Shown here piece by piece: positions 40,040-52,562 of a stretch of 64,000 nucleotides of DNA; positions within the stretch are counted from its first letter, which is position 1; each line of letters begins with the position of its first letter. The stretch is from Romanomermis culicivorax (Eukaryota > Nematoda > Enoplea > Mermithida > Mermithidae): contig CAWUHX010000207.1 in NCBI GenBank assembly GCA_963922205.1, positions 310,001 through 374,000 on the forward strand. Direction: 5' to 3'. Made by a program: the position numbers and the translations under genes. The notes beneath the pieces are model-generated. The model saw only the letters and a program-made list of their open reading frames with translations, was not told the DNA's origin and did no database searches.

Positions 40040-41215
40040 GCCAACCCTTGCAAATGTCAGATGCAGGCAGTACCAACTGATAATGCCTAACATTTGCAGG
40101 AGTTAAGCAACCAACCCAGCTGAGGCCGAGTGTAACCCATTCAAACCTGCAGTAAAAGCTTTGAAGGCTGTCATGTGCTGACCAAGAGTGCCGTTACCTG
40201 GGTGGATAACCTGATCAGTAACACAGATTGGAGGCATTTCAGGTTGAGTTAGCATGTTGACTGATGTTTCCCAGGCATCAGTGACATGCAAACACAACCC
40301 TAGGGCAAGAGCCGTAAGAGAGGGGGTCATTTTCCAACAATCACCTATGATTCAAGTGGCATCTTTGAAAACCAACAGTAACCTGGTGCTGACGTCAAAA
40401 GGTGTGATATACACCACCACACATTCCGTGCTGACCCCAGGTAACTGGAATGTAAATGCCATAGTCTCATTATCAATGCCAGAGGCAAGGGCCTGTTGCC
40501 ACAAAACCCCTATGGTAACACAGAGTGTTGCTGTTGCAGACGTCAGAATAGGATTGTAAAATCTCAATTCCAATACTAGAACATGAAACATTATCATTGC
40601 GGACATCAGAAAGTAGGGCTCTGAGGCCAACAACCCTGATACAATAACATGGAGTGTCACTGTTGCTGATGTCAAAAGGACATAGCTGAGTATCAACTAC
40701 CCCACAGCAATGACATGAGATGCAGTTGTTGCAGATGTCAGATGCGGGGTTTGTAAGGCCCACACATCTCTGAACAACAGCAGGTGGTGTTGCCATTGCT
40801 GATGTCAAGGGCTGAGGTTGGTAAACCAACTAATCCTAGTGCAACAACATGAGCCTCTGCTGTTGCAGAGGTCAGAGGGACGGTGCTGTAAGATCACCAA
40901 CCCACAATGACAACATGTTATGTTGCCATTGCTGACATCAGACGTGGAGCCGGTTGGGCCACCCAACCCTTAAGGCAACAGCAAGGGATGCAGCTGTTGC
41001 AGACATCAGGGGAAGGATGCATAGAACCAGCAACCCCTGAATGGCTACATGTGATGCGGCCATCGCTGACGTCAGAGGCATGACCTGGAGAGTCATGTAC
41101 TTCAATGCAACAGCAGCATGTGTGTCAGTTGGGGACGTCAGGGGTAGGGTCTCCAAGACACACCACCTCATAACAAAAACATGTGATGTTGTCATTGCTG
41201 ACGTCAGTGGTGATG
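40040..41215 (-). promoter_or_regulatory. GACGTC array in the leader (copy B)
   Basis: Same arrangement as 22612-23660 but more decayed: about 65-bp spacing, with TTGCAGACGTCAG and TTGCTGACGTCA forms and many GATGTC, GACATC and GAGGTC variants, consistent with CpG loss. Confidence 0.55.
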
Positions 41216-42022
41216 ACTTGTCAAATCATCAACGCTTTGCTACAACTCAATGAGACAGAAGAAACAGACCATACAGTAGATGAATGAAATAATAATAATG
41301 ACCTACTGAAGGGTTGCCAAACTATAACACATGTGTGACTGGTAAAGGAAAAGTTTTTTTTGAATAGAGAATGTTTGATTTAGTAGAAAGGGAAAGGAGA
41401 AAATGTATTTTATTTATTTAGACAGTAAAGAAAGTATGTCATGAGTTTTTATTTGATTTGATTTTTGAGATAAGAAAATTTATTGGGTGAAAAAGTGATT
41501 ATAATTGGTGTCACACATTACGTATAGATGAATGTAAAATGAAAGTAAAGTAAATAAAATAAAATTTGAGGCTGATGAGATAAGCAGGATGATCTGATAA
41601 GCACGGCGTTAAATGTGTCAACAGTACGTTTGAATTTGGTTTGTTTTGACCTGAAAAATGAGCAACTTGGCTAGTGCTCAGTGAAGAAAAGAAAAATTTG
41701 AAAAACTTTTGTTGACACCAATAGCAGACACAGATAACAAAATCAGGACCACACTTGATGTCCAGAATCAAGAGGGGAAGGAGTACTGTATCTTGTGATT
41801 GTGAACCATGAAACCTTCAGAGGGTTGTTAACCTCATGTGCTGTGATACTCAAGTACCCCTGCCTAGGTATACTGTAGTCAGAGTACGTGCAAATCACAG
41901 GTGTACTGTAACCAGTCCAGCTCTATGGCAGTACAGTAACCTATCAGATCACAAGCAGAGAAGAGAGAAGAGGCCCAAAAGAAAAGAATTTATAAAAATT
42001 AAGAGAAGAGAAAACTCAGAGG

Positions 42023-42140
42023 AATGCTAGAGCGAGCTCAACCTCCGCCTGCTTCAGCCGTCTTTTGCTCGCTGTTGTTACAGGTACCTCAAACAATGAC
42101 GACCCAAAATTTCCTTTCTCAAAGCAAAATTGAACTTAAT
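42023..42140 (+). pseudogene. fragment of the BEN-domain gene
   Basis: About 118 bp that match 29855-29972, spanning the codon that is TGA in the other copy (here CGA) and the start of the BEN domain (M-T-T-Q-N-F-L-S-Q-S). Similarity ends at about 42140. It lies where the distal leader and 5' LTR of retroelement copy B should be. Confidence 0.75.
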
Positions 42141-42609
42141 TTGCCCATAGGTATACAGAATAAAATCGTATTTCAAAAGTTTTGTGGTGGGGGGTGGCAG
42201 CCCCCCCCCCCCCCACCCTCTGAATCCGCACTTGCATGAACGCCCTCCTAAAAATTCTCTTCACAGTTTGGGCAAACAGAATCTTACTAGAGATTATAAA
42301 ATCAATTTCGAACATTTTAAAATAATTAGAATGGAAAGAGTGATCATCAAGGAGTCGGCATCATGAAGGAAAAATTTATCGAATAGACTCACTGAGTCTT
42401 CCATGATTTTGAACAAAATTTTGGCTCCAACCCTGCTCCAATCATTTCAAAAAGAATGCAGTACACTGATACTCTGCTGGATATGTTCTTTTCATTTTTT
42501 GTCATTGATATTTTTTCATCAGACAAACTTGAGGTATGTATTTGGCTCAATTCTGATCTAAGATTTACTGCAATATGAACTATAGGAGGCCACTTCTCAA
42601 CTTCAACAA
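42141..42609. other. nothing recognised
   Basis: AT-rich DNA with a G run and a C run near 42190-42220. No supported feature. Confidence 0.4.
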
Positions 42610-43600
42610 CTTTCAATTGATTGTTAGTGGAACATTGGTGTCATACAAATACATAGGGGATGCCATCATTTGAGAAAAATTAATTATAATCCAACAATAA
42701 ACTGCACAGTTCCAAAGATGAAGGGTACCCTGAAACGAGCAATATACAAGTATACAGATCCGCACCATAAAATTAACAGAGTTTCTGCAAATTTGAAAAA
42801 ACATGTAAAAATAGGCAACAACACCCCCCTGCATCTTGAGAACTGTTGAGCCTAAAATCTAGATATTTTGTAGGTGTGCATGTGGCTGAATTTCATCAGT
42901 GGATTTTCAATGATATGAGGATGTCATTGCATCAAACCTTTGCCTTAGGACTTCGAAAACCAAGCTGTTGCCATTTGATCAGTAGCAAAAGGAGAATATA
43001 CACTATTTCACTGATATAATGTTGATGTTATTGTAAAATCTTGGGAACATAAGGTTATTAGCCGCACAACATATGGTTCAGACACCCTGAATTACAGGAC
43101 TCGAGTGGTAGAGAAAATTTCGTCTGTTTGAAAGTGCTGTACTTCTGGTTCATGGATTCTGCACCATCTTTTCAGCATGGTCAACAATATTTTATATATC
43201 TTCATTTTTGAATAAGGCTAATTATGAGTGCAGTGCTGAGGAAAGTTTTTGCTCCAAGTTTGGGTTACTATCATCTCATGCAGAGTAACCTGTTAGAAGT
43301 TTCCCCAAAAATTTAGTGATGAAACTCGGCCCTAATCACACCTACAAAATATCTAGATTATGGGCCCAACAGTTTTTGAGATTCCAGGAGGGTTTTTGCC
43401 TATTTTTGCATTTTTTTCCAAATTTGCAGAGACCCTGTTGATTTTAAGGCTGGGGTTCCTATAGTTATGTTGCTCCTTTCAGGATATGCTATGTACATCT
43501 CTAGTACAGTTCACATTGTTTCACACAGACAATTTTGCTAAATGATGGCCCTACATCTATGGTTGGTGCACGTCTTTTTATCTGTTGACTCTAATATGTT
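42610..43600. repeat. diverged inverted repeat with about 250-bp arms
   Basis: The arm at about 42610-42860 is matched, reverse-complemented, by about 43345-43590. For example ACACCTACAAAATATCTAGA at 43350 pairs with the complement near 42855, and TTTGCAGA...CTGTT(A/G)ATTTTA follows in the same order. The spacer is about 480 bp. It could be a foldback/MITE-like element or a tail-to-tail duplication. Confidence 0.5.
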
Positions 43601-46600
43601 TAGATCAGACACAGACACAAAATGTATTCTACTTAATTCTGACCTGAAGTTTACTGCAACAAGTCACACATCAAGCATTATAATTAATCTTTTTCAGGTG
43701 AATGACATAGACTTTAAGAGGTTTGATTAGACAGAGCTTGTATCATCCTTTTAGATCAGTGACTCAATGTAATTGAACAAAACTTATCAAGTAGATGAAA
43801 ATGCAGTTAAAATCATAAATCCCTGTTTTTCTACATGTCTGAAAGGTTGTATCCTTTTTAATGTATTTTCCGGTTCCAGTATTGATATTATGAACCTACT
43901 ACATAGAAATGTATCAGGTACCCAGACCTGAAATGAGACCTGAAAATACCCAACCATTTTTTTGGACCAGGACCTGATATTCTCAAAATTTTGGACCCAA
44001 ACCCGATATTCTTAAAATTTTGTACCCAGACCCGAAGAAATTGTCACAATTCTGATTTGGGTCTGATGATTAACATAGTCATCCCGTGTTAATGAAAACA
44101 TCTATTAACTAATAAATATAAAAAATAACAAATCAACGCTTTACTGCATAGATCATCTCGAGACTGACAGATTTAAAATCCACAACACCCAAGTTGTATT
44201 TCATAAATAATTTTTTAGCTGTTTTCCTTGTAGTTTTCATCTTTCCAATCTTGATTTACATTTGTAAACTTTAGAGATCAAAAAGTGAATTGTAGAGATG
44301 CTTACTCACTAATATTTCATAAGAAATTAGTGACTCAAATTAATTTATTGTGTCTCAACCAAACCATTCAATTTCAATATAATGTTTCTCTCACATGCAT
44401 TTTAAGATGCAGTTGTGAAAAGTTAAAATATGATAAGTGTAAAATGAATCATACCCAAAAGTAGAGGTGTGGTTCTACATACTGCATTTGAAAATTTTTT
44501 GTAATGTCTTTTCACATTTTACACTTTTTGAAGTGTCCAAAGTAGGCGGAAAAAAGCCGAAAGACTCATTTGGACCTCTTTATATACACCTTCTCATAGA
44601 ATTACCGCAGAACGTTTTCATAATTTTTGTATGGGCTAATGTCCGACATATTATCTTGAAATTTCAGTACAATGTGTGTGCCATTTTTTGACTTGTTGGG
44701 ATTTGCACACATTGCACATCCATTCAAATATATTTTTGAATCGAAATAAATTCCCAATTAATAAAGTTTTGAGAAACATGATTTGCCATTGCCTATATAA
44801 GAAATAAGAGAAAAATGTGGCTTCAAAGCTAGATAAATTTTGCTTCATCTAGCTTTGATATTTGCTGAACAACATGCTTCAAATGAAAAGTCATAAAAAT
44901 TTTTTTAAATTTTTTTATTAAAGTTGAGAACTCCAGCCATTCTGATGCTTTTTTAATGTTTCCTGCATCCCCTTGATGGCATATTTAGTGGCAACAAACA
45001 GCATTTTGGTATCCATTTTCAAGATGTGCAGACATCTACAGCCCCCAAGAGGGTACACAAACCTCATTTAAATTTTATGGGCAGTGGTGGCTACAAAGGT
45101 AAAATTCCATGGCATCTTATAGGAGGGTGCCAAAAAAAGCTTCAAATGACTCTTTCAGGTTATTTTGACTTCATTTTGTGACACTTAAGAAAGTAAGATG
45201 TCAGAAAAGTTCTTTGATACCTCCTGCATATAATGAACATGTGAAGATTTATATTTCTAAACTCGCATAGAGACTGAAAAATGCCAAAAAATGTGAGACA
45301 TCCAACTTTCGAAATGCTGTAGGTATGCGAATTATGACTTTTGTGCCGAATATATGCTGTCATGCTGTCACAATACTCAGCTGATGAAACCACTCAAAAT
45401 ATCTAATTTTCAGATATTATTAATTTCCAACACATCATAGATCAATGGAACAGTAGGTCAAATCTCTTAGAAATTGTTTCTAAATAATGTCCCACATAAT
45501 AACATGTTGAAAAATATAATGGGCCCGGACCCAAAACGAGACCCAAAATTACCCGACTATTTTGCTGGACTTGGACCCGTATTCAAATTCTCAAAATTTT
45601 GGACTCTGTACCAGACCCTGACCTGATATTTTTAAAATTTTAGACCCAGTCCTGGACCTGATATTCCTAAAAATTTTGACCTGGACACGATATTCTCAAA
45701 ATTTTGGGCCCGATACATACTTCATAAAAACACAAAAGTGCAAAAAAATGATTGATTTCTGAACAATTTTCAGAATTTAGCTTTCTTTGGATCTTGTAGC
45801 TCCTCAAGGGGTATTGGAATTGTGATGCTGCTTTCACATCTACTGTAGGAATGTGTGAATAGGTGAAGGTGCTGGGGAGTGCCTTTAAAGAGGATTTTTC
45901 TTAATTTTTGCTTCTAATTTTTGACTGTTCAAACTTTATTGTTGAGTGTAAAATGTTTGCTTGTGAAACAATTAATACATCAAACTATAGTCTGTTAGTT
46001 ATTTGATAATTCTACAGTATAGGTAATAAATATATCTCAAGGGGTAGACAAGGGCAAATACAAAAATTTATATGAAACTTTTATAAGTTTGCCTTCTTCA
46101 GAGCAGTGCAGCCCCCAAAATGGTTCAAAATTTTGATGAAAGTTCAACCAATACAGTAAAAATGCATGAGCTACAATATAAGAAAATAAAATTCTGCGGC
46201 TTCCAATGGGAAGATGCTCTGGAGTGTCCACAGACAAAATTTTTCCAATTTTGTTGGCTGATTTTTGACACTTAAAACTTTATGAAAAGTGAAAGATGCA
46301 ATTATTTACTGTTAATGTTGCATAAAATAGAACTTATTCTCTTCTCTGTAATATGAAGATTCATTCATCAAATAAGATCAATCTGATCTTGAAATATCCC
46401 TTGGCTTGCAAGACCACTGAAAAATGCAAAAAAAAATCAATTTTCAAGCTTTGGCATACTGTAGCAGCTCGAATTTTTGTTTACAAGCAAAACGAATGGT
46501 GCCATGGAACTCAGCATATGAAACTACCCAAATAACTGATTTTGAGGTATGATTAATTTTTAACTTATCATAGGGAAAGTAGTATCTCTCAGACATTGTG

Positions 46601-46735
46601 TCTTAAATACGGAATAAATATGCAGTACATCAACAAACACGCTGTACTTGGTCAAAAAGGCATAAAGCTCTTATAGTCGACCAAAATTGAACTTATCCAA
46701 TTTACAGTGAAAAATTTTACTATTTCTAAATATTA
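43601..46735. other. AT-rich DNA, nothing but short degenerate repeats
   Basis: Short repeats of the type GACCCGATATTCT(C/T)AAAATTTTG(G/T) occur at 43909-44050 and 45517-45720. No gene, RNA or element that I can support. Confidence 0.4.
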
Positions 46736-47552
46736 TTATAGATTCAGGAAGTGTATTCCAGGATAAGAATAACTCTTCGCAAAGAAGTATTTCTCAATAT
46801 CAGTCCTTGGAATATCTGTTTTTAACTTCGAATTGTGGCTGCACTGGGTCTGAGAATGTGTAATTGTGCAGAAATCACTCAATTTTATGTCTATTTCATG
46901 ATTTATTATCTTAAATAACATAACCAAATCATTCAAACGTCTTCAACTTTCAAGTGTCTCTAACTTCAATATAGTCAAACAATCATTATAAGAAACCTCA
47001 GGATAGTTGAGAACCCTTTTTGTGAAGTATTTCTGTACCTTTTCAATGGCTCTGATGTTCTTAGTTGAATGGGGTGACCATTGCGTATTCCAGGATAGGT
47101 CTGACATACGTTTTGTATGCATTAGTCAGAAAGAATTTTTCTTTGCCTACAAAGTGACGAAATATAGGATATAATCTGTTGTAAGCATTCTTTATAATAT
47201 GGTCTATATGTTCATCAAAAAGCTTTTGGTTAAAAAAATACCAAGATCTTTAACATAATTATCAGTATTCTCAATTATTCTATCATCAATTTTGTACTTC
47301 ATCATGTTATTAAATCCAAAATGCATTACCTTACTTTTAGAAGTAGAGAGAGTTAGTTGAGATCTTTCAGACCATCTGGCAATAAACTATAGAAATTTTT
47401 GAAGGTCCCCACTGTTTTCAGTGCAGCGAAAACTTTTTGTACCATTGGCGAACAAAAACATGCTTACTTCAAGTGATCATGATAGGTTATCTATATCATT
47501 GACACATAAAAGGAATAATAAAAGACCCAAAACCCAAAACACTGCCCTGTGG

Positions 47553-47744
47553 CAAGCCTGTAGCCAGGAATTTTTTTTGGGGGGGGGGCACACTTTTTTC
47601 ACTCAATTTACCATAAAATTGGCTTTCTTGACTTTCTTTTTTCAAACTTGACCTGAAACAAAAACCAAAACCTTTGCCTTTTTTCAACACTTGAAAAATT
47701 TTTGGGGGGGCCATGGCCCTCTGACCCCCCTGCCTACAAGCCTG
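47553..47744. mobile_element. hAT-type MITE (192 bp) inside the LINE
   Basis: Flanked by an 8-bp duplication CCCTGTGG (47545-47552 and 47745-47752). The terminal inverted repeats are CAAGCCTGTAGCCAGG at the left and, reverse-complemented, CAGGCTTGTAGGCAGG at the right (13 of 16 match). The interior is G-run and AT-rich, noncoding. Confidence 0.65.
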
Positions 47745-48300
47745 CCCTGTGGGAGACCACTTGTTACATTTTGAGAAGTAGATAGGGTATTCTTTAATTT
47801 AACTTTCTGTTGTCTATTATGAAAAAAATCAGTAATGCAGGACAATAAATTTCCCTTGAGATCATATTTTGCAATTTTGCAATAAGCTTTGAATGTGGTA
47901 CTGTGTCAAAGGCTTTTGAAAAATCCAAATATATGACATCAGCTGCCATTTTTTTGTCAATGTTATCAATTTAAGTATGGAGAGAACAATAAGAGCTGGG
48001 TTTCACAGGATGTTTTCTTCACAAAACCGAACTGATGATCAGAAATACAATTATCAAGGGTAAGAAAGTTGGTCAATTGAGCTTTTATGATTTTTTCAAG
48101 CATGTTACAACAAATGCAAGTTAAAGATACAGGCTGATAGTCGGAACTTTCACTTCTGATCTCTTTCTTGAAAACTGGAGACACATGAGCCCTTTTGCAG
48201 ATGCTCGGAAGGCACCCAGTCAGTACTAAAATATTGCAAATTTTTTTCATTGGGTAGACTAAGTAATTGGCTAGTCTTTTAAATATTATTATTGGTAAAC

Positions 48301-48453
48301 CAGGGCCGTGCACAGGATTTTTTCATAGGGGCGGATTACTTTTGTTTACTAAATAGCCCCAGGAAATAGTGATTTCATGCAATACACTGTTTGCATGCTG
48401 CCTCAATAGTTTGGGGGGCGGCCGCCTTCCCCGCCCCCTTGTGCGCGGCCCTG
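48301..48453. mobile_element. hAT-type MITE (153 bp) inside the LINE
   Basis: Flanked by an 8-bp duplication TGGTAAAC (48293-48300 and 48454-48461). The ends are CAGGGCCGTGCAC and GTGCGCGGCCCTG, inverted repeats matching at 12 of 13 positions. It interrupts the LINE RT reading. Confidence 0.75.
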
Positions 48454-50580
48454 TGGTAAACCGTCAGGTCCCACCAAACTTAAATTTTCAAATCTTCTAA
48501 TTTGGAGCAAGATATCATCATCTGAAATTCTTATTTCTGCTAGTCTATGTTTATTTGACTTGAAATTTAAATCAGTCTTAATTCTGTTATGTTTTGTGAA
48601 AACTGGGGAGAAAAAATTGATTCTAGGATGTCTTTAGTTTCTATTTATAATTTATCATTTTGTCTTGGAACTGAGATTTCTTGTCTATTATGTAGACCCT
48701 GGTTAACGTAGTTATAAAATAATTTAAGGTTTTCATGTCTAACAAGCTTAGTTTCCCTTTCAATATGAAAGTGTTTTATTGCTTGCTCAAGCCTTTTGAA
48801 ATATCTGAGAAATGATTCTTTGATACTCGGTTTTTATTTTCCTTGTATATTTACAAGATTTCGATTTCTTATTCTGATATATATTCTGAAGGCAGCAAAT
48901 AAATCAAAATTTTTTGACTTTTTTCATCATTAGGTTTTTGGTTGGGTCCTAATATGTCAAAAACAATGCTATTATGGTCACATGAGTGTGATAAAGGTGA
49001 TTTAATTTCAACATTTCTTTATAGACCTTCCTGATTTGTTAGAATAAGATTTAAAATATTTGAGCCATGAGCAGGTTGAATGATTAATTGGGAGAAACCA
49101 CATCTATTAGGATAATTCCAATGCATCAAACTCACATCATCATTTGGTATACTTTCAGATGTCCAATCTATTCTAGATAAACTGAAATCTCCAAGTACGA
49201 TTGTCGGTTTATTATTCAGACTAGACCTTTCAATAAATTGACATAATTTCATATCAGTTTCATAATCAGTTGAATGAGCTCCCTATACTAAAATACATTG
49301 AATACCAAGATTTAGAATATAAATTACAATGGTTTCCAAGCAGTTGAAACACTGTGGCATATTTACCACTCTTATTAAATGAGATTTTTGCACCAGTAAA
49401 TATATGCCACCTCTGTGACGGTTTCTATCTTTCCTGAAAATCTGAAAAGACAAATCGGAGACAATTATACCATTTGTTATGCTCTCATCTAACCATATTT
49501 CTGTGAGAAATATAAAATCATATTGAATTCAGATAAATTGTCATTTTTTATACTACGGACATTTATGAGAATAGATTTAATCAGGACTTCCTTTACATTT
49601 TCAGGGACAACCTTTTTACCAGCACAGCTTCCATCTCAAACATGCAGACTGTGATTATGAAGCAGCATTTTCTTCACTATCTTACCAACACTATAATTTA
49701 TAAAGAAATTATCTTTATCTTCCAATTTTTCAAATTCTGCATGGTAGTTTTCGACCTATTCCTCTTTGTAAGTATGACAAGTGTGGTTTCAGCCTCATAC
49801 TTTTGCCTCCCAAATTCAAATGTTTATCATTTTGGTGAATAGTTTTTTCAATGTACTCTCTGTGGGAACAACTTCCTTAAATTTCGGTTTGTTGGAAATT
49901 TGTAGACCATCACAGAATGTATGTACGAATGAATTGACATCAATTTTTAAATCTGCTCCATAATAGTCAATAATTTGTTTGATTTGATCAGAGTCTGAAA
50001 TATTGTCTTTTATCGGTAGGTTAAACAAGATGATTTCATTTTTTTCATCTTGATTTCGAGGGCATATTTTATTAATGCTTGCATCAATGGACAGTTTCTT
50101 ACTGGATTGATGTTGGATTTTTGATAAACTGGAGTCGTCAATTGTGGGTCAAATAAACCAGCTGGTAATTCGGACAAGGGTGGTGGTTTAGCTAATGATT
50201 CAATTTTCGGGCTTAATCTGGAAATTTTTGACGATAAATCTAAATTAATGTTGTTCATCAATTGTTTGAGGGCATCAAATGTTCGGCATAAATTCAATAT
50301 TGGCTTGACATTCGGCATGCAGAAGGGGCAATAAAATGGCGGGTTATAGGCTGGATTGGAAATCATATCATATTGGTCGTCATTAATGAGCACACATTTC
50401 ATGTGGAACAAATCGAATAGTCACAGCAAATTGCTTTGTTGGTGTCAGAAACATTCTTACTACAAATCGTGCAAATCGTAATATTGTTGGTGTCAATTTC
50501 TGAATTCTTTGACCTGATATTTGTATTTGTCGATGTGGGTGTAGAAGTTGATGAGTACAGACTGGCGTTCAACTTTACTC

Positions 50581-52562
50581 TGGATATGGGAGCGTGATAT
50601 TAACGGGACGAAAAATACAGTAAAACATTCTATCACGCAATGTTCTAATATGCAAAACAGCAATTTTTAGCATTTGTGCCAATTGGCACAAGTTTATTGA
50701 CTGGTTTAAAACTGAATTCCCTTGATTTTTTGTCATTTTAGGGGCAGTGCTTCGCGCCTAGTTAATGAGTATAATATAAGATATTCATCTAGGGTGGCTA
50801 ATTTGATGTTAAAATGTTTTCACTCTAACCTAAATGTATACCTGTAGTAAGAGGTCCGGATCCCAACAGTTGGGGATGGGTGAACCCGAAATTTTGAGGC
50901 GCAGGGTGGAAAAAGGTCGAAAATTTCATCAAAAAGTGGCTTGGAGTCAGTAATTTTGGGGCGGGGAGTCAGTAATTCCCAAAATTTTGGGGGAGAGGTC
51001 TCTCAAGGAAAAAAAATTGATTTTTTCACGAAAAAAATCGGAAAAATAGTTCAAAAAATAGTACTTTTTTTCTAAATAGACTGAAAAATTGATTCATGTC
51101 GCGAAGCGTCAAGAAAATTCACATTTTTACCATTTTTGCTCAAAAATCGACATTTTACATCAAAAAATTGACATTTTTCGGACCATAAGTATGGAGGTCC
51201 CTGCGGCTACCATATGGCTAGCCATTGGACTGGAAAATCCTGGCAGCAGTCATGTAACGGCCAGCCATTTGGTCGACAATTTCTGGAGGGGAGTTCCCAT
51301 AGCACTTCCCCCCAATTACATTAATGGGGTTCGAACAAGTTGGGGGTGCGGGTCCCTCCCAACCTGCTCGCAATTACAGGTATGGTTTGGGTATAGGATT
51401 GGCCAAAGTGGGGAGGGTGTCCACTGTTTTTTCCCCCGGGTCTTTTGCCCAATTGGGGAAAGGGGTAAAAGAATTTTCTCTCCCTTTTCCCGAAGTCGTT
51501 TTTTCGCTTAAAAATGCTCATAGATGCTTTATTTAGGTGTTTTTGAGCTTTGTCAAGCGTTCTGACGTTTTTAGAACCGTCAGTTCGTTAAAATTGGAGA
51601 AAAATTGAAATTTTCGAGTTTGAAGTCTATCCTACGGTACAAATTTTCCACCGAACTATCCAAGAGCATAATGACTCTGAAATACATGAAAAATTAATGG
51701 TTAACTCCTCTATCATCACAAGTGAGAGTTAAAAAAAAGATGTTAATCTTTCCAGTGTGAAGCCCCGGAAAATTTTTTTGGGTATTGACATTCTGCGACG
51801 CTGGGAAATTAATTTTCCGAAGATTTATTTCAAGAATTAGATTCGAATTTTGTATTCAAAAGTCTTAATTTCTACAATTTTATTTGAAAAATTTTAAAAC
51901 CAGTAATTTATGTGTAAACTCTCATGAATTTGGCCGAAAAGATATAAGTAAGAAGAGTAGAAATTTCCAAAAACTACGTTAATGATGTTGAAAACTATTA
52001 TAGATTGGGTGATAAACGAAGATTGACATGCTAAAAGCCACGCCTGAGCTGGGTAATACATAATAATGATAGTTAAAGTTATATTCGGCGCGAAGCGCCG
52101 GAAAATTTCGACATTATGACCCTCTAAAATGCACCAAAATGCATCTCTTCTGTATCCGATCATCAAAATTTTCTCCCCCAAAGGAGAAAGAGCCTAAAAT
52201 TTTTTCCCTTTTCGTAATTTTTTTCCGAAAAATCACGATTTGGGGGAAAAACAGTGGGGGGCTCCATTACGTGTAAGCCTAAATTAATTAAAAATCAAGG
52301 CTTTTAAATCATATGTTTTCCCTATTATGGGATATGGTTCACCACTCTAAACCGAATTATCAGCTATAAAGATTTGAGATAAAGAGAGTCTCGAAGGATC
52401 TGGCCTCGATGACCTCGGATTCAGACGTACGTGTATCGATTTATTGTACATATTCTTAATTTTGAAATTTAAAGATATCCAACCCGGTTTATTTTTCACC
52501 TTAAGTCCGTTCAATTATCACCCATCCAACTCATTTTAATTGTATAAATTGAAGTATAACTC
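50581..52562. other. AT-rich DNA, nothing recognised
   Basis: Low-complexity and G-run segments. The ORFs at 51.1-51.5 kb are compositional and have no domain features. Confidence 0.4.

Larger units (their letters stand above)
30991..41990 (-). mobile_element. Ty3/gypsy-type retroelement with env, copy B (degenerate)
   Basis: On the minus strand from high to low: leader with GACGTC array (about 41.99-38.6 kb), broken gag (38531-36870), gag-X intron, X remains, env N-terminal part, an internal deletion joining env to RT at about 35630, RT, RNase H, integrase (to 33054) and 3' LTR 32399-30991. The 5' LTR and primer-binding site are missing; leader similarity to copy A stops near 41990, before the BEN fragment at 42023. 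Many frameshifts and stops are present. Confidence 0.75.
46736..50580 (-). mobile_element. CR1/Jockey-type LINE, decayed
   Basis: Minus-strand order: ORF1 (about 50.58-49.6 kb) with a PHD-like zinc finger (I-C-T-I-C-S, then F-H-M-K-C, F-Y-C-P-F-C) and an RNA-binding-like segment (F-N-L-P-I-K-D-N). ORF2 follows with an endonuclease piece at 49252-49019 (V-L-G-D-F-S-L-S-R-I-D-W, I-L-N-L-I-L-T-N) and an RT piece at 48313-47966 (S-D-Y-Q-P-V-S-L-T, D-H-Q-F-G-F-V-K-K). The RT C-terminus near 47.4-47.0 kb (V-M-H-F-G-F, V-K-D-L-G) runs to about 46736. Many stops and two MITE insertions are present. The family call rests on the domain set. Confidence 0.7.

Noticed and set aside
51089..51521. Overlapping ORFs on both strands near 51.3 kb
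   Set aside because: Mirror ORFs over G-rich low-complexity DNA; no domain.
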